This document shows positions 35,507 through 43,069 of a stretch of DNA of 64,000 bases, one piece after another (the first letter of the stretch is position 1; each line of letters starts with the position of its first letter). Origin of the DNA: Kineosporia mesophila (GTDB taxonomy: Bacteria > Actinomycetota > Actinomycetes > Actinomycetales > Kineosporiaceae); the NCBI RefSeq assembly GCF_021129235.1, contig NZ_JAJOMA010000013.1:62001-126000 (forward strand), given 5' to 3'. The translations under genes and the position numbers were made by a program. The notes under the pieces were generated by a model. The model had not been told where the DNA came from. It searched no databases and worked only from the letters and a program-made list of their open reading frames with translations.

Positions 35507-37033
35507 TCAGACCGTGGTCAGGTCGTCGTCCAGCGAGTGCGCGCGCCCCTGGGAGTGCCAGGCCCGGGCCAGTACCTCGGTCATCGCGACCAGGTCGTGG
35601 GTGGGCCGGGCGAAGGGCAGGCGGATGCGGGCCTCGAAGGCGCCGTCCAGACCGAATCTCGGCCCGGGCGTGAGCCAGACGCCCATGGCCCGGGCGGAGG
35701 CGGCGACGTGGGAGCTGCGCGGCTCGGGCAGGTGGCACCACAGCGAGATCCCGCCCTGCGGCATCGGGACGCTCCAGCCCGGCAGGTTCATGGCCAGCGC
35801 GTCGCGCAGGGCGACGGCGCGCTCGGCGACCAGGCGCTGGCGCTGGTGCCGGATCGTGGGCAGGTGCTCCAGCAGGTTGGCCGTGGCCAGCTGTTCCAGC
35901 AGGGGCCCGCTCAGATCCTCGTTGCCGCGGGCCAGGCCGAGCCTCCGGATCAGCGGCTGGGAGGCGCGCACCCAGCCGATCCGCAGACCGCCCCAGAACG
36001 TCTTGGAGGCCGAGCCCAGTGTGATCACGTGCTCGGCGGGCCCGAAGGCGGCCAGGGGACGGGGCATCGGCAGGTTCTCGGGGGTGGGCACACCCGCGCG
36101 GGCGGCCGGGACGGCGGTGCGCAGGTCGAGCTCGCGCATGGTCTCGTCGACGATGATGCGGCACCCCGTGTCGGCGATCATCGCGCCCAGCTCCCGGCGC
36201 TGGGCCTCGTCCATCAGGAGCCCGGTCGGGTTGTGGAAGTCGGGCATCAGGTAGGCCAGGTGGGCACCGGTCTGCCGGATCAGCGTGGCCATCCGCCCGA
36301 TGTCCCACCCGGCCTCGACCGGCAGCGGCACGCAGCGCCCGCCGTGGGTGCGGATCGCCTGGGCGGCCGCCGGATAGGTGGGGTGCTCGACCAGCACCCG
36401 GTCGCCGCGCTCCATCACCAGGCCGAGCACCAGGTGCAGGGCCTGCAGAGCGCCGTTGGTCACCAGGATCTGCTCCGGCGTGGTGGGCAGGCCTGCCTCG
36501 GTGTACCGCTGCGCGATGCGGTCGCGCAGCACCGGCAGGCCGCTGGTGACGTAGCCGTTGCCGGGCAGGAAGCGCGGAAGTTCGCTGATCGCGGCCTGGT
36601 AGGCCGGGTACAGCTCGGGCGGGGCCTCCAGCGCGGCCGAGGAGAAGTCGCCGCGCGCGCCCGAGGGGTCGGGCTCGCCGCTGAGGTGCTCGGGCCAGAT
36701 GGGTGATTCGCTGCGGCCCTCGCTGCGGGGCAGCGTGGTCCAGGTGCCGGCGCCCTGGCTGCCCTCGGCGAAGCCGGACTCGCGCAGCAGACGGTAGGCC
36801 GAGGTGGTGGTGGTGCGGCTCGTCTCCAGGGCCTCGGCCAGCGTGCGCTCAGACGGCAGCACGGTGTCGACCGGCAGCCGGCCGTCGAGTACCAGAAGAC
36901 GCAGCCGGTCGGCCAGGGCCCGATAGCCCGGAATGCCCTCGCCCGAAGACCGCCAATCGGTCAGCATTGGCATCAGTTCTCGTGCACTGACGCGTCCACG
37001 CTGCTGGATTGGCTGCTTCTTTGGGGGAGGCAT
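35507..37033 (-). CDS. MocR-family regulator (GntR HTH fused to aminotransferase fold)
   Basis: 508 residues. The N-terminal winged helix (~35-100: YRALADRLRLLVLDGRLPVD, SERTLAEALETSRTTTTSAY) is fused to a fold-type I aminotransferase domain (~130-500). The PLP lysine is in TLGSASKTFWGGLRIGWVR, the pyridine-binding Asp in LMPDFHNPTG, and IIVDETMRELDL precedes it. This is the GabR/PdxR/YczR architecture: a PLP-dependent transcription factor. ATG 37033 is the proposed start, possibly leaderless; ATG 37048 is an alternative. It is divergent from a 46-residue membrane protein gene, its probable target. Confidence 0.88.
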   Translation of the reverse strand: MPPPKKQPIQQRGRVSARELMPMLTDWRSSGEGIPGYRALADRLRLLVLDGRLPVDTVLPSERTLAEALETSRTTTTSAYRLLRESGFAEGSQGAGTWTTLPRSEGRSESPIWPEHLSGEPDPSGARGDFSSAALEAPPELYPAYQAAISELPRFLPGNGYVTSGLPVLRDRIAQRYTEAGLPTTPEQILVTNGALQALHLVLGLVMERGDRVLVEHPTYPAAAQAIRTHGGRCVPLPVEAGWDIGRMATLIRQTGAHLAYLMPDFHNPTGLLMDEAQRRELGAMIADTGCRIIVDETMRELDLRTAVPAARAGVPTPENLPMPRPLAAFGPAEHVITLGSASKTFWGGLRIGWVRASQPLIRRLGLARGNEDLSGPLLEQLATANLLEHLPTIRHQRQRLVAERAVALRDALAMNLPGWSVPMPQGGISLWCHLPEPRSSHVAASARAMGVWLTPGPRFGLDGAFEARIRLPFARPTHDLVAMTEVLARAWHSQGRAHSLDDDLTTV

Positions 37034-37094
37034 GTGGCCAGTGTTCATGAATTGGCTATGGGTTGCAAGGCCAAAAAAGAGCACAGTGCATGCC
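37034..37094. promoter_or_regulatory. Divergent promoter with GGCC-type repeats
   Basis: Contains TTGGC (37053) and GGCCAA (37070) as an imperfect dyad plus TGGCCA near 37035, in a locally AT-richer stretch. MocR regulators typically bind two or three such short repeats in the shared promoter; the assignment is inferred. Confidence 0.45.
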
Positions 37095-37235
37095 ATGGCC
37101 TTCTTGATTGTTTTCCTGCTGCTCGCCACCGTCGCTCTCGCCCCCTGGCTGGGCGCCGACTCCCGTCCGCTCGACCCGAACCGGGCCGAGCTCATCCACC
37201 CGCTGCACGGTGATCGTGGGATGAACGTCGGCTGA
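37095..37235 (+). CDS. 46-residue single-span membrane microprotein
   Basis: MAFLIVFLLLATVALAPWLG forms one membrane span, followed by a hydrophilic tail with GADSRPLDPNRAELIHPLHG. ATG 37095 is supported by the hydrophobic N-terminus and by a strong terminator 35 bp after the stop. The long frame beginning at 36933 runs antisense through the MocR gene and is not real. Position opposite the MocR regulator suggests it is the regulated gene. Function unknown; no catalytic residues are expected at this size. Confidence 0.65.
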   Translation: MAFLIVFLLLATVALAPWLGADSRPLDPNRAELIHPLHGDRGMNVG

Positions 37236-37270
37236 GGCCGGGTGAGGTTCCCAGCTGTTCCGTCCACTCT

Positions 37271-37301
37271 GTCGCGGGCCCTACGGGGCCCGCGACTTCT
37301 T
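37271..37301 (+). terminator. Rho-independent terminator after the microprotein gene
   Basis: Perfect 11-bp stem GTCGCGGGCCC (37271-37281) with 37286-37296, TACG tetraloop, then TTCTTTTT. A classic intrinsic terminator, and support for transcription of the microprotein gene. Confidence 0.92.
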
Positions 37302-37383
37302 TTTGCCGGTACGACCCGCGGGCGCCACTCGTGAGGCAAAGTGGTGCGCGTCACGACAGCCGCACGCAGATCCGGGGGGATCC

Positions 37384-37791
37384 ATGACCACCACTCCGTC
37401 ACCCAGCGTCTGGCCCACCTTCCGGGCCCGCGACGCCCGGGGGCTGATGGCCTTCCTGGTGAGTGCGTTCGGCTTCGAGGAGACCGTCTGCCACGAGCAG
37501 GACGGCGTGGTCCATCATGCCGAACTGGCCTGGCCTCCCGGCGGCGGGGTGATGCTCGGGTCGGCCCGCGACGACGGCAAGGCCGTCACCACGGGCGGTT
37601 TCAGCTGCTACGTCGTGGTTCCCGAGGGACAGATCGAGGCGCTGGCCGAGCGCGCCTGGGGCGCCGGGGCCACCATCTCCACCGAGCTGCACGTCACCGA
37701 CTACGGATCAAAGGATTTCGCGGCCCGCGATCCGGAGGGCAACACCTGGTACTTCGGTACCTATCCCGGCGCCCACCGCGCGACGAGCTAA
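37384..37791 (+). CDS. VOC (glyoxalase/bleomycin resistance) superfamily protein
   Basis: 135-residue protein with two beta-alpha-beta-beta-beta modules: WPTFRARDARGLMAFLVSAF at the N-terminus and DYGSKDFAARDPEGNTWYFG, the usual PhnB/VOC C-terminal signature, at the end. VOC proteins include glyoxalases, dioxygenases and antibiotic-binding proteins. The His and Glu that would bind metal are not clearly all present, so enzymatic activity is uncertain. ATG 37384 follows GGGGGGA. Its stop overlaps the convergent Lrp gene (CTAA, 37788-37791). Confidence 0.85.
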   Translation: MTTTPSPSVWPTFRARDARGLMAFLVSAFGFEETVCHEQDGVVHHAELAWPPGGGVMLGSARDDGKAVTTGGFSCYVVVPEGQIEALAERAWGAGATISTELHVTDYGSKDFAARDPEGNTWYFGTYPGAHRATS

Positions 37792-38276
37792 CTGCGGCGT
37801 TTCTGCCGGGCCGCCGCGCTCGGCAGGAGGGGCAGGGGTGTGGGGGGCTTGAGCTGCTTCAGGCGCAGGTAGGTCACCACCCGCCCGCCGCCGTGCGTCG
37901 CGATCCGGGTCAGCGTGTGTTCCAGGTCTTCCACGTCGCGCGCCACCACCGTGAGCCAGTAGTCCATCTCGCCGGCCACCGTCTCGGCCGCGATCACCTG
38001 TGGCAACAGCTGCACCTCCCGCTCGAATCGTTCCGTCGCGCGGGCGTTCCCGGTGGTCACGGCCATGAACACGGTGAGCGGGAAGCCGACTGCGGCGGCG
38101 TCGACCGAGGCGCTGACGATGCGGATCGCCCCGCTCTCCTTGAGCCGCCGCACCCGGTGCAGGGTGGCCGCGGGAGACAGGCCCGCCAGCTCGGCCAGCT
38201 CGAGATTCGTCCGATCGGCGTCCTGCTGGAGCTGAGTCAGCAGTTTGACGTCAATTTCATCAAGTTCGATGGCCAT
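37788..38276 (-). CDS. Lrp/AsnC family transcriptional regulator
   Basis: 162 residues. The N-terminal HTH is LDEIDVKLLTQLQQDADRTN, then LELAELAGLSPAATLHRVRR; the C-terminal RAM effector domain carries VGFPLTVFMAVTT, ETVAGEMDYWLTVVARD and VTYLRLKQLK. Lrp proteins sense amino acids as octamers. ATG 38276 is preferred over a TTG at 38288. It is divergent from an EamA-type exporter with 71 bp between starts, the arrangement expected for an amino-acid-induced export gene. Confidence 0.9.
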   Translation of the reverse strand: MAIELDEIDVKLLTQLQQDADRTNLELAELAGLSPAATLHRVRRLKESGAIRIVSASVDAAAVGFPLTVFMAVTTGNARATERFEREVQLLPQVIAAETVAGEMDYWLTVVARDVEDLEHTLTRIATHGGGRVVTYLRLKQLKPPTPLPLLPSAAARQKRRS

Positions 38277-38347
38277 ATCGCCAAACAATAGTTGGTAACT
38301 ACGGCTGATGTCCGATTTATATACTTCGCCTTTGCAGAATAGCCACC
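38277..38347. promoter_or_regulatory. Lrp/EamA divergent promoter
   Basis: AT-rich for this genome. Contains CCAAACAATAGTTGG (CCAA/TTGG dyad, 38281-38295) overlapping AGTTGGTAACT (38290-38300), a plausible Lrp site, and TATATACT as a possible -10 toward the transporter. Functional assignment is inferred. Confidence 0.5.
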
Positions 38348-39571
38348 ATGTTCGCCGTACGCCCGCCTCGCCTCAGCCACCTCCTCAGTCGCCTAGACCG
38401 CCGTACCTCGGCGCTGGCAGCCCTGACCCTTGCGGGTCTCTCCTGGGGCACGAGTGTTCCGTTGAGCAAGGCGGCGTTCACCGGCTTCGGGCCGGCCTGG
38501 CTCACTGTGTTCCGGTTCGCGCTGGCCGGCCTGCTGATCGTCGTGATCGCCCGGCCCCGCCTGCGTCAGGTGCGCCCGTTGCTGTGGCTCTACGGTGCTT
38601 TCGGGTACGGCGCGTGCGTGCTGCTGCAGAACCTGGGCCTCGACCGCACCAGCGTCACCCATGCGGCCCTGCTGCTCGGCTCGGTGCCGATCCTGGTCGC
38701 CGTACTCGCGGTGCTCTTCAACGGGGCCAAGCTCGGCGCGGTCGCCTGGGGAGGCTTCGCGCTGTCCCTGACCGGCATCGTCGTGGTGGCCGGCGCGGGT
38801 GGCGGCGGGGCCTCGCTCGGCGGTGACGCCATCGTGATGGGTTCGGTGGCCATCGGCGCGGTGTTCACCATCCTCCAGGCCCGCCTGCTGTCCGGGCAGG
38901 ACGTTCTGGCCGTCACCACCGCGCAGTTCTTCGCCTCGGCGATCGCGGTGCTGCCGTTCGCCCTGTTCACCGAGGACCTCCCGGTGCCCGGGCAGAACGG
39001 GCTCGGCGGTGGCGCCCTGCTCGCCGCGGTCGCGCTCGCGGTGGTCGGCACGGTCATGCCCTTCACCCTCTTCGCCTACGGCCAGACCGGGGTGGCGCCC
39101 GAGATCGCCGGCGTCTTCCTCAACCTGGAGACCCTGGTCGCGACCGTCATCGCCATCACGATCCTGGGTGACCCCGCGGGGCCCGGCCAGATCGGTGGCG
39201 GCCTGGCGCTGCTGGCCGGCATCTACATCGGCACGATCCACCAGTCGCGGTCCACGGCGAACGACGGTTTGAGGACGCCGGTCACCACCGAACGCCCACG
39301 GGTGGACGTTGTGGTCGGGCCCCAGGGGGCGGGGGCCGTGGTGCCCTCCGCCGTGGTGCCGTCCGCCGTGGTGCCGGAACCCGCTCCTGGACCGGATCGG
39401 ACGGCGCCGGTGCCGCCTCTCTCCATCCCCCGTCGCCGGGTGGCCGTGCCCGCTCCGGGCATCCACCTCGTCCCTCATTTTCTGGGCCTCGACGGGCGCG
39501 ACCCGATCGACGCCGAGCTCGACGAACTGCTGGAGCGCGACGGTCGGCCGAACTTCACCCGGGCGGCGTGA
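38348..39571 (+). CDS. EamA/DMT superfamily transporter with extended C-terminal tail
   Basis: 407 residues. Ten membrane segments (residues ~22-300) form two EamA repeats, the first with LAGLSWGTSVPLSKAAFTGF and AALLLGSVPILVAVLAVLF, the second with FLNLETLVATVIAITILGDP. It is likely an exporter of amino acids or metabolites, consistent with the divergent Lrp regulator. Residues ~305-407 are a non-membrane, Pro/Val-rich tail with a 15-bp DNA repeat (VVPSA copies near 39340-39380); this extension is unusual for the family. The start is ATG 38348 following AATAGCCACC, with no strong ribosome site. Confidence 0.88.
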   Translation: MFAVRPPRLSHLLSRLDRRTSALAALTLAGLSWGTSVPLSKAAFTGFGPAWLTVFRFALAGLLIVVIARPRLRQVRPLLWLYGAFGYGACVLLQNLGLDRTSVTHAALLLGSVPILVAVLAVLFNGAKLGAVAWGGFALSLTGIVVVAGAGGGGASLGGDAIVMGSVAIGAVFTILQARLLSGQDVLAVTTAQFFASAIAVLPFALFTEDLPVPGQNGLGGGALLAAVALAVVGTVMPFTLFAYGQTGVAPEIAGVFLNLETLVATVIAITILGDPAGPGQIGGGLALLAGIYIGTIHQSRSTANDGLRTPVTTERPRVDVVVGPQGAGAVVPSAVVPSAVVPEPAPGPDRTAPVPPLSIPRRRVAVPAPGIHLVPHFLGLDGRDPIDAELDELLERDGRPNFTRAA

Positions 39572-39576
39572 CACAC

Positions 39577-39622
39577 GTCAACCATGGGTTGACGCATTCG
39601 GAATCGTCAACCTATGGTTGAC
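39577..39622. promoter_or_regulatory. Twin GTCAACC-N3-GGTTGAC operators
   Basis: Two perfect 17-bp dyads, 39577-39593 and 39606-39622, centres 29 bp apart (about three helical turns). The second ends 2 nt before the ATG of the HTH-ClpN gene, so it overlaps any ribosome site and implies a leaderless or tightly autoregulated transcript. Confidence 0.85.
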
Positions 39623-39624
39623 GC

Positions 39625-40344
39625 ATGACGGATTCCAGTACGACCACCGACAGCGTGCGCCTGGACGATCTGATCCGGGCCATCAAGAACGTCCACACCC
39701 AACCGCTGGAGCAGCTGTCCGGCGCCGTGGTCGTGGGCGACTACCTCGGTGAGGTGGCCGATCACCTGATCGGGCACTTCGTCGACCAGGCCCGGCGCTC
39801 GGGGGCGTCGTGGACCGAGATCGGCACGAGCATGGGCGTGAGCAAACAAGCCGTCCAGAAACGTTTCGTGGTCAAGGCCGACGTCGAGCCCCTGGACATG
39901 AGCGCCGGGTTCAAGAGGTTCACCCCGCGCGCCCGTGACGCCGTGGTGCAGGCCCAGACCGCGGCCCGGGACGCCGGTAGTGATCACATCGGGATCACTC
40001 ATCTGGTGCTGGGACTGGCCGCCGTTCCGGACACGCTGGCGCTCAGGGCTCTGGATGCGCAGGGCGTCACGGGCGCGCAGCTGATCGAGGCCGCCACTGC
40101 CACTCTGCCGGAACCGGCGGCCGACGTGCCGGCGCTCATCCCCTACGACGCGGCCGCGAAGAAGGTGCTCGAGCTGACCCTGCGCACGGCTCTGAGGCTC
40201 GGGCACCAGTACGTCGGCACCGAGCACATCCTGCTGGCGCTCGCCGAGTACGAGGACGGAAAGGGCCTGCTCGGGCAGCTCGGGGTCTCCATCGAGAAGC
40301 TCGAGGCGGACGTGCAGCGCATCCTGGGGGAGCGGGCCCCGTAG
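39625..40344 (+). CDS. HTH-ClpN fusion protein, probable autoregulator
   Basis: 239 residues. The N-terminal ~90 residues carry a helix-turn-helix (GASWTEIGTSMGVSKQAVQK, ~50-75). The rest is a double Clp_N repeat: FTPRARDAVVQAQTAARDAG with SDHIGITHLVLGLA, and YDAAAKKVLELTLRTALRLG with HQYVGTEHILLALAEYE, as in ClpA/ClpC N-domains but without any AAA+ module. Clp_N domains bind adaptors or substrates (ClpS, MecA, arginine-phosphorylated proteins), so this may be a transcription factor that senses protein damage or Clp partners. This is inference. The twin operators directly before the ATG support autoregulation. Confidence 0.82.
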   Translation: MTDSSTTTDSVRLDDLIRAIKNVHTQPLEQLSGAVVVGDYLGEVADHLIGHFVDQARRSGASWTEIGTSMGVSKQAVQKRFVVKADVEPLDMSAGFKRFTPRARDAVVQAQTAARDAGSDHIGITHLVLGLAAVPDTLALRALDAQGVTGAQLIEAATATLPEPAADVPALIPYDAAAKKVLELTLRTALRLGHQYVGTEHILLALAEYEDGKGLLGQLGVSIEKLEADVQRILGERAP

Positions 40345-40358
40345 AGCCCCACCTCGTT

Positions 40359-40382
40359 CGTGATCATGTAAAAGCGCCCCGG
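40359..40382. repeat. Half copy of the GTGATCATGCA-type palindromic element
   Basis: CGTGATCATGTAAAAGCGCCCCGG matches one arm of the element at 28220 (CGTGATCATGCAAAATGTCCCCGG apart from a few changes); written here by positions 40359-40382 only as the left arm. No right arm follows. Confidence 0.55.
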
Positions 40383-40453
40383 AGCCCGATGGGCCGGATG
40401 ACGATCCGGCACCGATCGGATAACGCCGCCGGGCGGAGTTGTTCGGCCGAGCA

Positions 40454-40504
40454 ACGGATTCGGCGGAGGGCCGTCCGGGGCAGCCTGGGCGGCCCATCCG
40501 TTTT
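40454..40504 (+). terminator. Nested hairpin with T-run, possible terminator
   Basis: Inner stem GGGCCG/CGGCCC (40468-40473/40490-40495) continues on its 3' side into ATCCGT (40496-40501), which pairs with ACGGAT (40454-40459), followed by TTTT. It could terminate the HTH-ClpN transcript or attenuate uppP. Confidence 0.45.
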
Positions 40505-40829
40505 GCCCGGCCCGGTAGGCGATTCCCCTTGCCAGGCGCAGCGCTGAGGACGTGTGCAGTTCGGTACCGGCTGTCCCGGAACCCTTCAGAGGTCGCATTC
40601 GTTGCACGATGCCCGCCGTCTCACGGGCGTTTTCAGGGAATTGGCGAGATTGCCTAACGGCGTATCAAGCCGTGTAGGGTCACCTGGCCACCGCCCCTCG
40701 GAGAGTAGTTCCCCGACGGTCACGCGGTGCGCAAACATCGTCCTCTGGCGCCGCCGCCGGGGGTCTCGCGTAGGCAGACCGTGGCAGCCGGCTCGGAGCC
40801 GGGCCGCCGGGCGCCGCAACGAAGGGGTT

Positions 40830-41663
40830 TTGACCGCCGTGAGCTGGCTTGAGGTCATCGTTCTCGGTCTGGTGCAGGGGCTGACCGAGTTCCTCCCGAT
40901 CTCGTCCTCGGGGCATCTGCGGATCGTCGCCGAGGTGTTCTTCGACAAGGACGCCGGTGCGGCCTTCACTGCCGTCACCCAGCTGGGTACCGAGGCGGCT
41001 GTCGTCATCTACTTCGCCAAGGACCTCTGGAACCTGTTCATCACCTGGTGTCGCGGTTTCGTGGATGCGCAGGTGCGGCAGACCTTCGACTACCGCATGG
41101 CCTGGCTGGTCATCCTCGGCACCATCCCGATCGGCGTGCTCGGTCTCCTGTTCGAGGACGCGATCAAGGAGCCCGCGCGCAACCTCTGGCTGGTCTCCAG
41201 CATGCTGGTGATCTTCGGCATCGTGCTCGGCCTGGCCGAGGAGTTCGGCCCGCAGGTGCGTGACGAGGAGAGCCTGACCATCAAGGACGGCATCATCCTG
41301 GGCTTCGCCCAGGCCATGGCCCTGATCCCGGGTGTCTCCCGCTCCGGCGGCACGATCACGGCCGGTCTGGCCATCGGCCTCAAGCGGTCCGTCGCCGTGC
41401 GCTACTCGTTCCTGCTGGCGATCCCCGCCGTCGTCGCCTCCGGCCTGTTCAGCCTGAAAGATGTGACCGCCGGGGACAGCGGCGTGAGCACGGCCCAGAT
41501 GGCGATCGCCACGCTGATCGCCTTCGTGGTCGGCTACGCGATCATCGCCTGGCTGCTCAAGTTCGTGGAGCGCCACAGCGTCTACGTCTTCGTCTGGTAC
41601 CGCATCGTGCTGGGCCTGGCCCTGCTCGGTGCGCTGAGCCTGGGCTGGATCTCCGCGACCTGA
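40830..41663 (+). CDS. uppP: Undecaprenyl-diphosphate phosphatase UppP (BacA)
   Basis: 277-residue polytopic membrane enzyme that recycles undecaprenyl pyrophosphate to the monophosphate carrier for cell-wall synthesis. Signatures are [20 protein letters not shown] (active-site Glu and Ser) and [20 protein letters not shown] (PGxSRSxxT with catalytic Arg). TTG 40830 is the best start (GAAGGGG at 5 nt); GTG 40839 is an alternative. The frame continues upstream to 40554 without family similarity. A strong terminator follows. The partner synthase uppS is also in the window at 61819. Confidence 0.95.
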   Translation: MTAVSWLEVIVLGLVQGLTEFLPISSSGHLRIVAEVFFDKDAGAAFTAVTQLGTEAAVVIYFAKDLWNLFITWCRGFVDAQVRQTFDYRMAWLVILGTIPIGVLGLLFEDAIKEPARNLWLVSSMLVIFGIVLGLAEEFGPQVRDEESLTIKDGIILGFAQAMALIPGVSRSGGTITAGLAIGLKRSVAVRYSFLLAIPAVVASGLFSLKDVTAGDSGVSTAQMAIATLIAFVVGYAIIAWLLKFVERHSVYVFVWYRIVLGLALLGALSLGWISAT

Positions 41664-41678
41664 TCCTGGTTCGCCGTC

Positions 41679-41717
41679 GTAGGGGCCGTCCGGTGCGCCG
41701 GGCGGCCCCTACGGGTT
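41679..41717 (+). terminator. Terminator after uppP
   Basis: 15-bp stem with one T-G wobble (41679-41693 with 41698-41712), TGCG loop, then GGGTTTTG. It starts 16 nt after the uppP stop. Confidence 0.85.
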
Positions 41718-41768
41718 TTGGTCGCCGGGCTACCGGCTGGGTGCTGAAGGGCTGAAACCGGGTTGAGG

Positions 41769-42299
41769 TCAAGGGCGGGCGAGACCGCGTGCGGCTTCGA
41801 TGTACTGGTCGGTGACCTGACGCTGCACCCGCCGGGAGACGGCCGGAACCAGGCGGCTGCCCCAGAACGCGGGCCGGCTCACCGCACTCACCTCAAACCG
41901 GACCCCGTCGTCGTCCGCGACGAAGGCGAAGCGCTCGGCTCCTGATTCGGGGTGGCCGGGCAGTGTGGCGTAGGTGAAGGAGACGACCTGCTCGCTCTGC
42001 TCGACGACGGTCACCCGGCAGGGGATGAGGGCCCACACCGGGCCGATGCGGTAGCCGAGCACAACGGTCGCACCGACTGCCGCGGGGCCGCTCGCGGTGA
42101 CCCGAAGACCCGCGCCGCGGTGGACCTCCCAGTCGAGAAGAGCCTGACCGTAGTCCGCGAGGGTGCCGGGGAGCCGGATGCTGTGGCTCACCCGGTCCGC
42201 CGTCGTGGGCGGGTGGTCGAGCCAGCCGGCGGACTCGTCAGGGGTCGAGGTCTGGGCGTCGGCGAGGGTCCGGGCGAAGTCGGGGCGCAGGGCGAACAT
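41769..42299 (-). CDS. DUF1990 (SRPBCC-fold) family protein
   Basis: 176 residues. The family pattern is seen in GTLADYGQALLDWEVHRGAG, GPVWALIPCRVTVVEQSEQV and YATLPGHPESGAERFAFVAD, then AVSRPAFWGSRLVPAVSRRV. DUF1990 proteins are START/SRPBCC-like hydrophobic ligand binders of unknown role. It lies downstream of the sugar acetyltransferase gene on the same strand (27 bp gap), so possibly an operon. Confidence 0.88.
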   Translation of the reverse strand: MFALRPDFARTLADAQTSTPDESAGWLDHPPTTADRVSHSIRLPGTLADYGQALLDWEVHRGAGLRVTASGPAAVGATVVLGYRIGPVWALIPCRVTVVEQSEQVVSFTYATLPGHPESGAERFAFVADDDGVRFEVSAVSRPAFWGSRLVPAVSRRVQRQVTDQYIEAARGLARP

Positions 42300-42326
42300 G
42301 ACCCGGAGGCTACCCGGGTGAGGACC

Positions 42327-42869
42327 TCACCACCGGCGGCGTTCGGTGGCCTTGGGCCCGGCCACCAGGCTCGCCGCCGGAACGTCGTCGGCCACGATCG
42401 CCCCGGCGGCGATCACGGCGTCGCGGCCGATGCTGACGCCGGGCAGGATCGTGGCCCCGGCCCCGATCCACACGTTCTCCGCCACGTCGATGGGGGCACC
42501 GGTCAGCCACTCGCGCCGCTCAACCGGATCGACCGGATGCCCGCCGGTGATGAACGTGACCTTCGGTCCCACCATCACCCGCTCGGCCAGGCGGATACCG
42601 GCGTAGTCCAGGAACGTGCAGTTCTGGTTGATGAACACGCGTTCGGCCAGATCCAGGCGCAGGCCGTGGTCGGTGAAGAAGGGCGGGTAGATCGTCACCC
42701 TGCCGGGCAGCGGCCGGCCCAGGATCTGCTCGAAGAGCTCGGCCTTGCCCGCCTCGTCGTCGAAGGGCAGCCCGTTCAGGCGCGAGGTGAGCGCGGTGAC
42801 CTGCAGAACCCGCTCGGACATGGCCTGGAACTCCGCGCTGCGGATGCGCATGAAGCGTTCGGCGGACAT
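42327..42869 (-). CDS. Sugar O-acetyltransferase (LacA/Maa family)
   Basis: 180-residue left-handed beta-helix acetyltransferase. The N-terminal Maa-like helix region is MSERVLQVTALTSRLNGLPF; the catalytic His is in VTFITGGHPVDPVERR, then APIDVAENVWIGAGATILPG and the hexapeptide run VSIGRDAVIAAGAIVADDVP. It transfers acetyl from acetyl-CoA to a sugar hydroxyl; the acceptor is unknown. ATG 42869 is used; the in-frame ATG at 42851 is possible. Confidence 0.9.
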   Translation of the reverse strand: MSAERFMRIRSAEFQAMSERVLQVTALTSRLNGLPFDDEAGKAELFEQILGRPLPGRVTIYPPFFTDHGLRLDLAERVFINQNCTFLDYAGIRLAERVMVGPKVTFITGGHPVDPVERREWLTGAPIDVAENVWIGAGATILPGVSIGRDAVIAAGAIVADDVPAASLVAGPKATERRRW

Positions 42870-42909
42870 CCGGGGAATCTATGCCCACGGGCCGGGCCGG
42901 ACACAGAGA

Positions 42910-42941
42910 GGCCGTCCCTGCCCGTCGGGGGAGGGACGGCC
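42910..42941 (-). terminator. Hairpin downstream of the 43070-43612 gene
   Basis: Stem GGCCGTCCCT/AGGGACGGCC (10 bp) with a 12-nt loop that itself contains CCC-GTC-GGG. It lies between two minus-strand genes and would end the msrA operon. Confidence 0.6.
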
Positions 42942-43069
42942 GTCTTGTGCGTCAGAGGCCGGAATCTCGGCCTGGATGCGCTCGTCACTGAACTTCTGGT
43001 CCACGAACGGTGGCGACTGCTTTCACTTCGACCAGGTACTGCTTAATGCCGCACACCGACAGATGCAGT

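Larger units (their letters stand above)
40345..40829. other. 485-bp region without a gene
   Basis: No supported frame on either strand. It contains a half copy of the GTGATCATG element (40359-40382), a small hairpin GCCGGAT-GACG-ATCCGGC (40393-40410) and a nested hairpin ending in TTTT (40454-40504). The rest is probably leader or promoter DNA for uppP. Confidence 0.55.
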
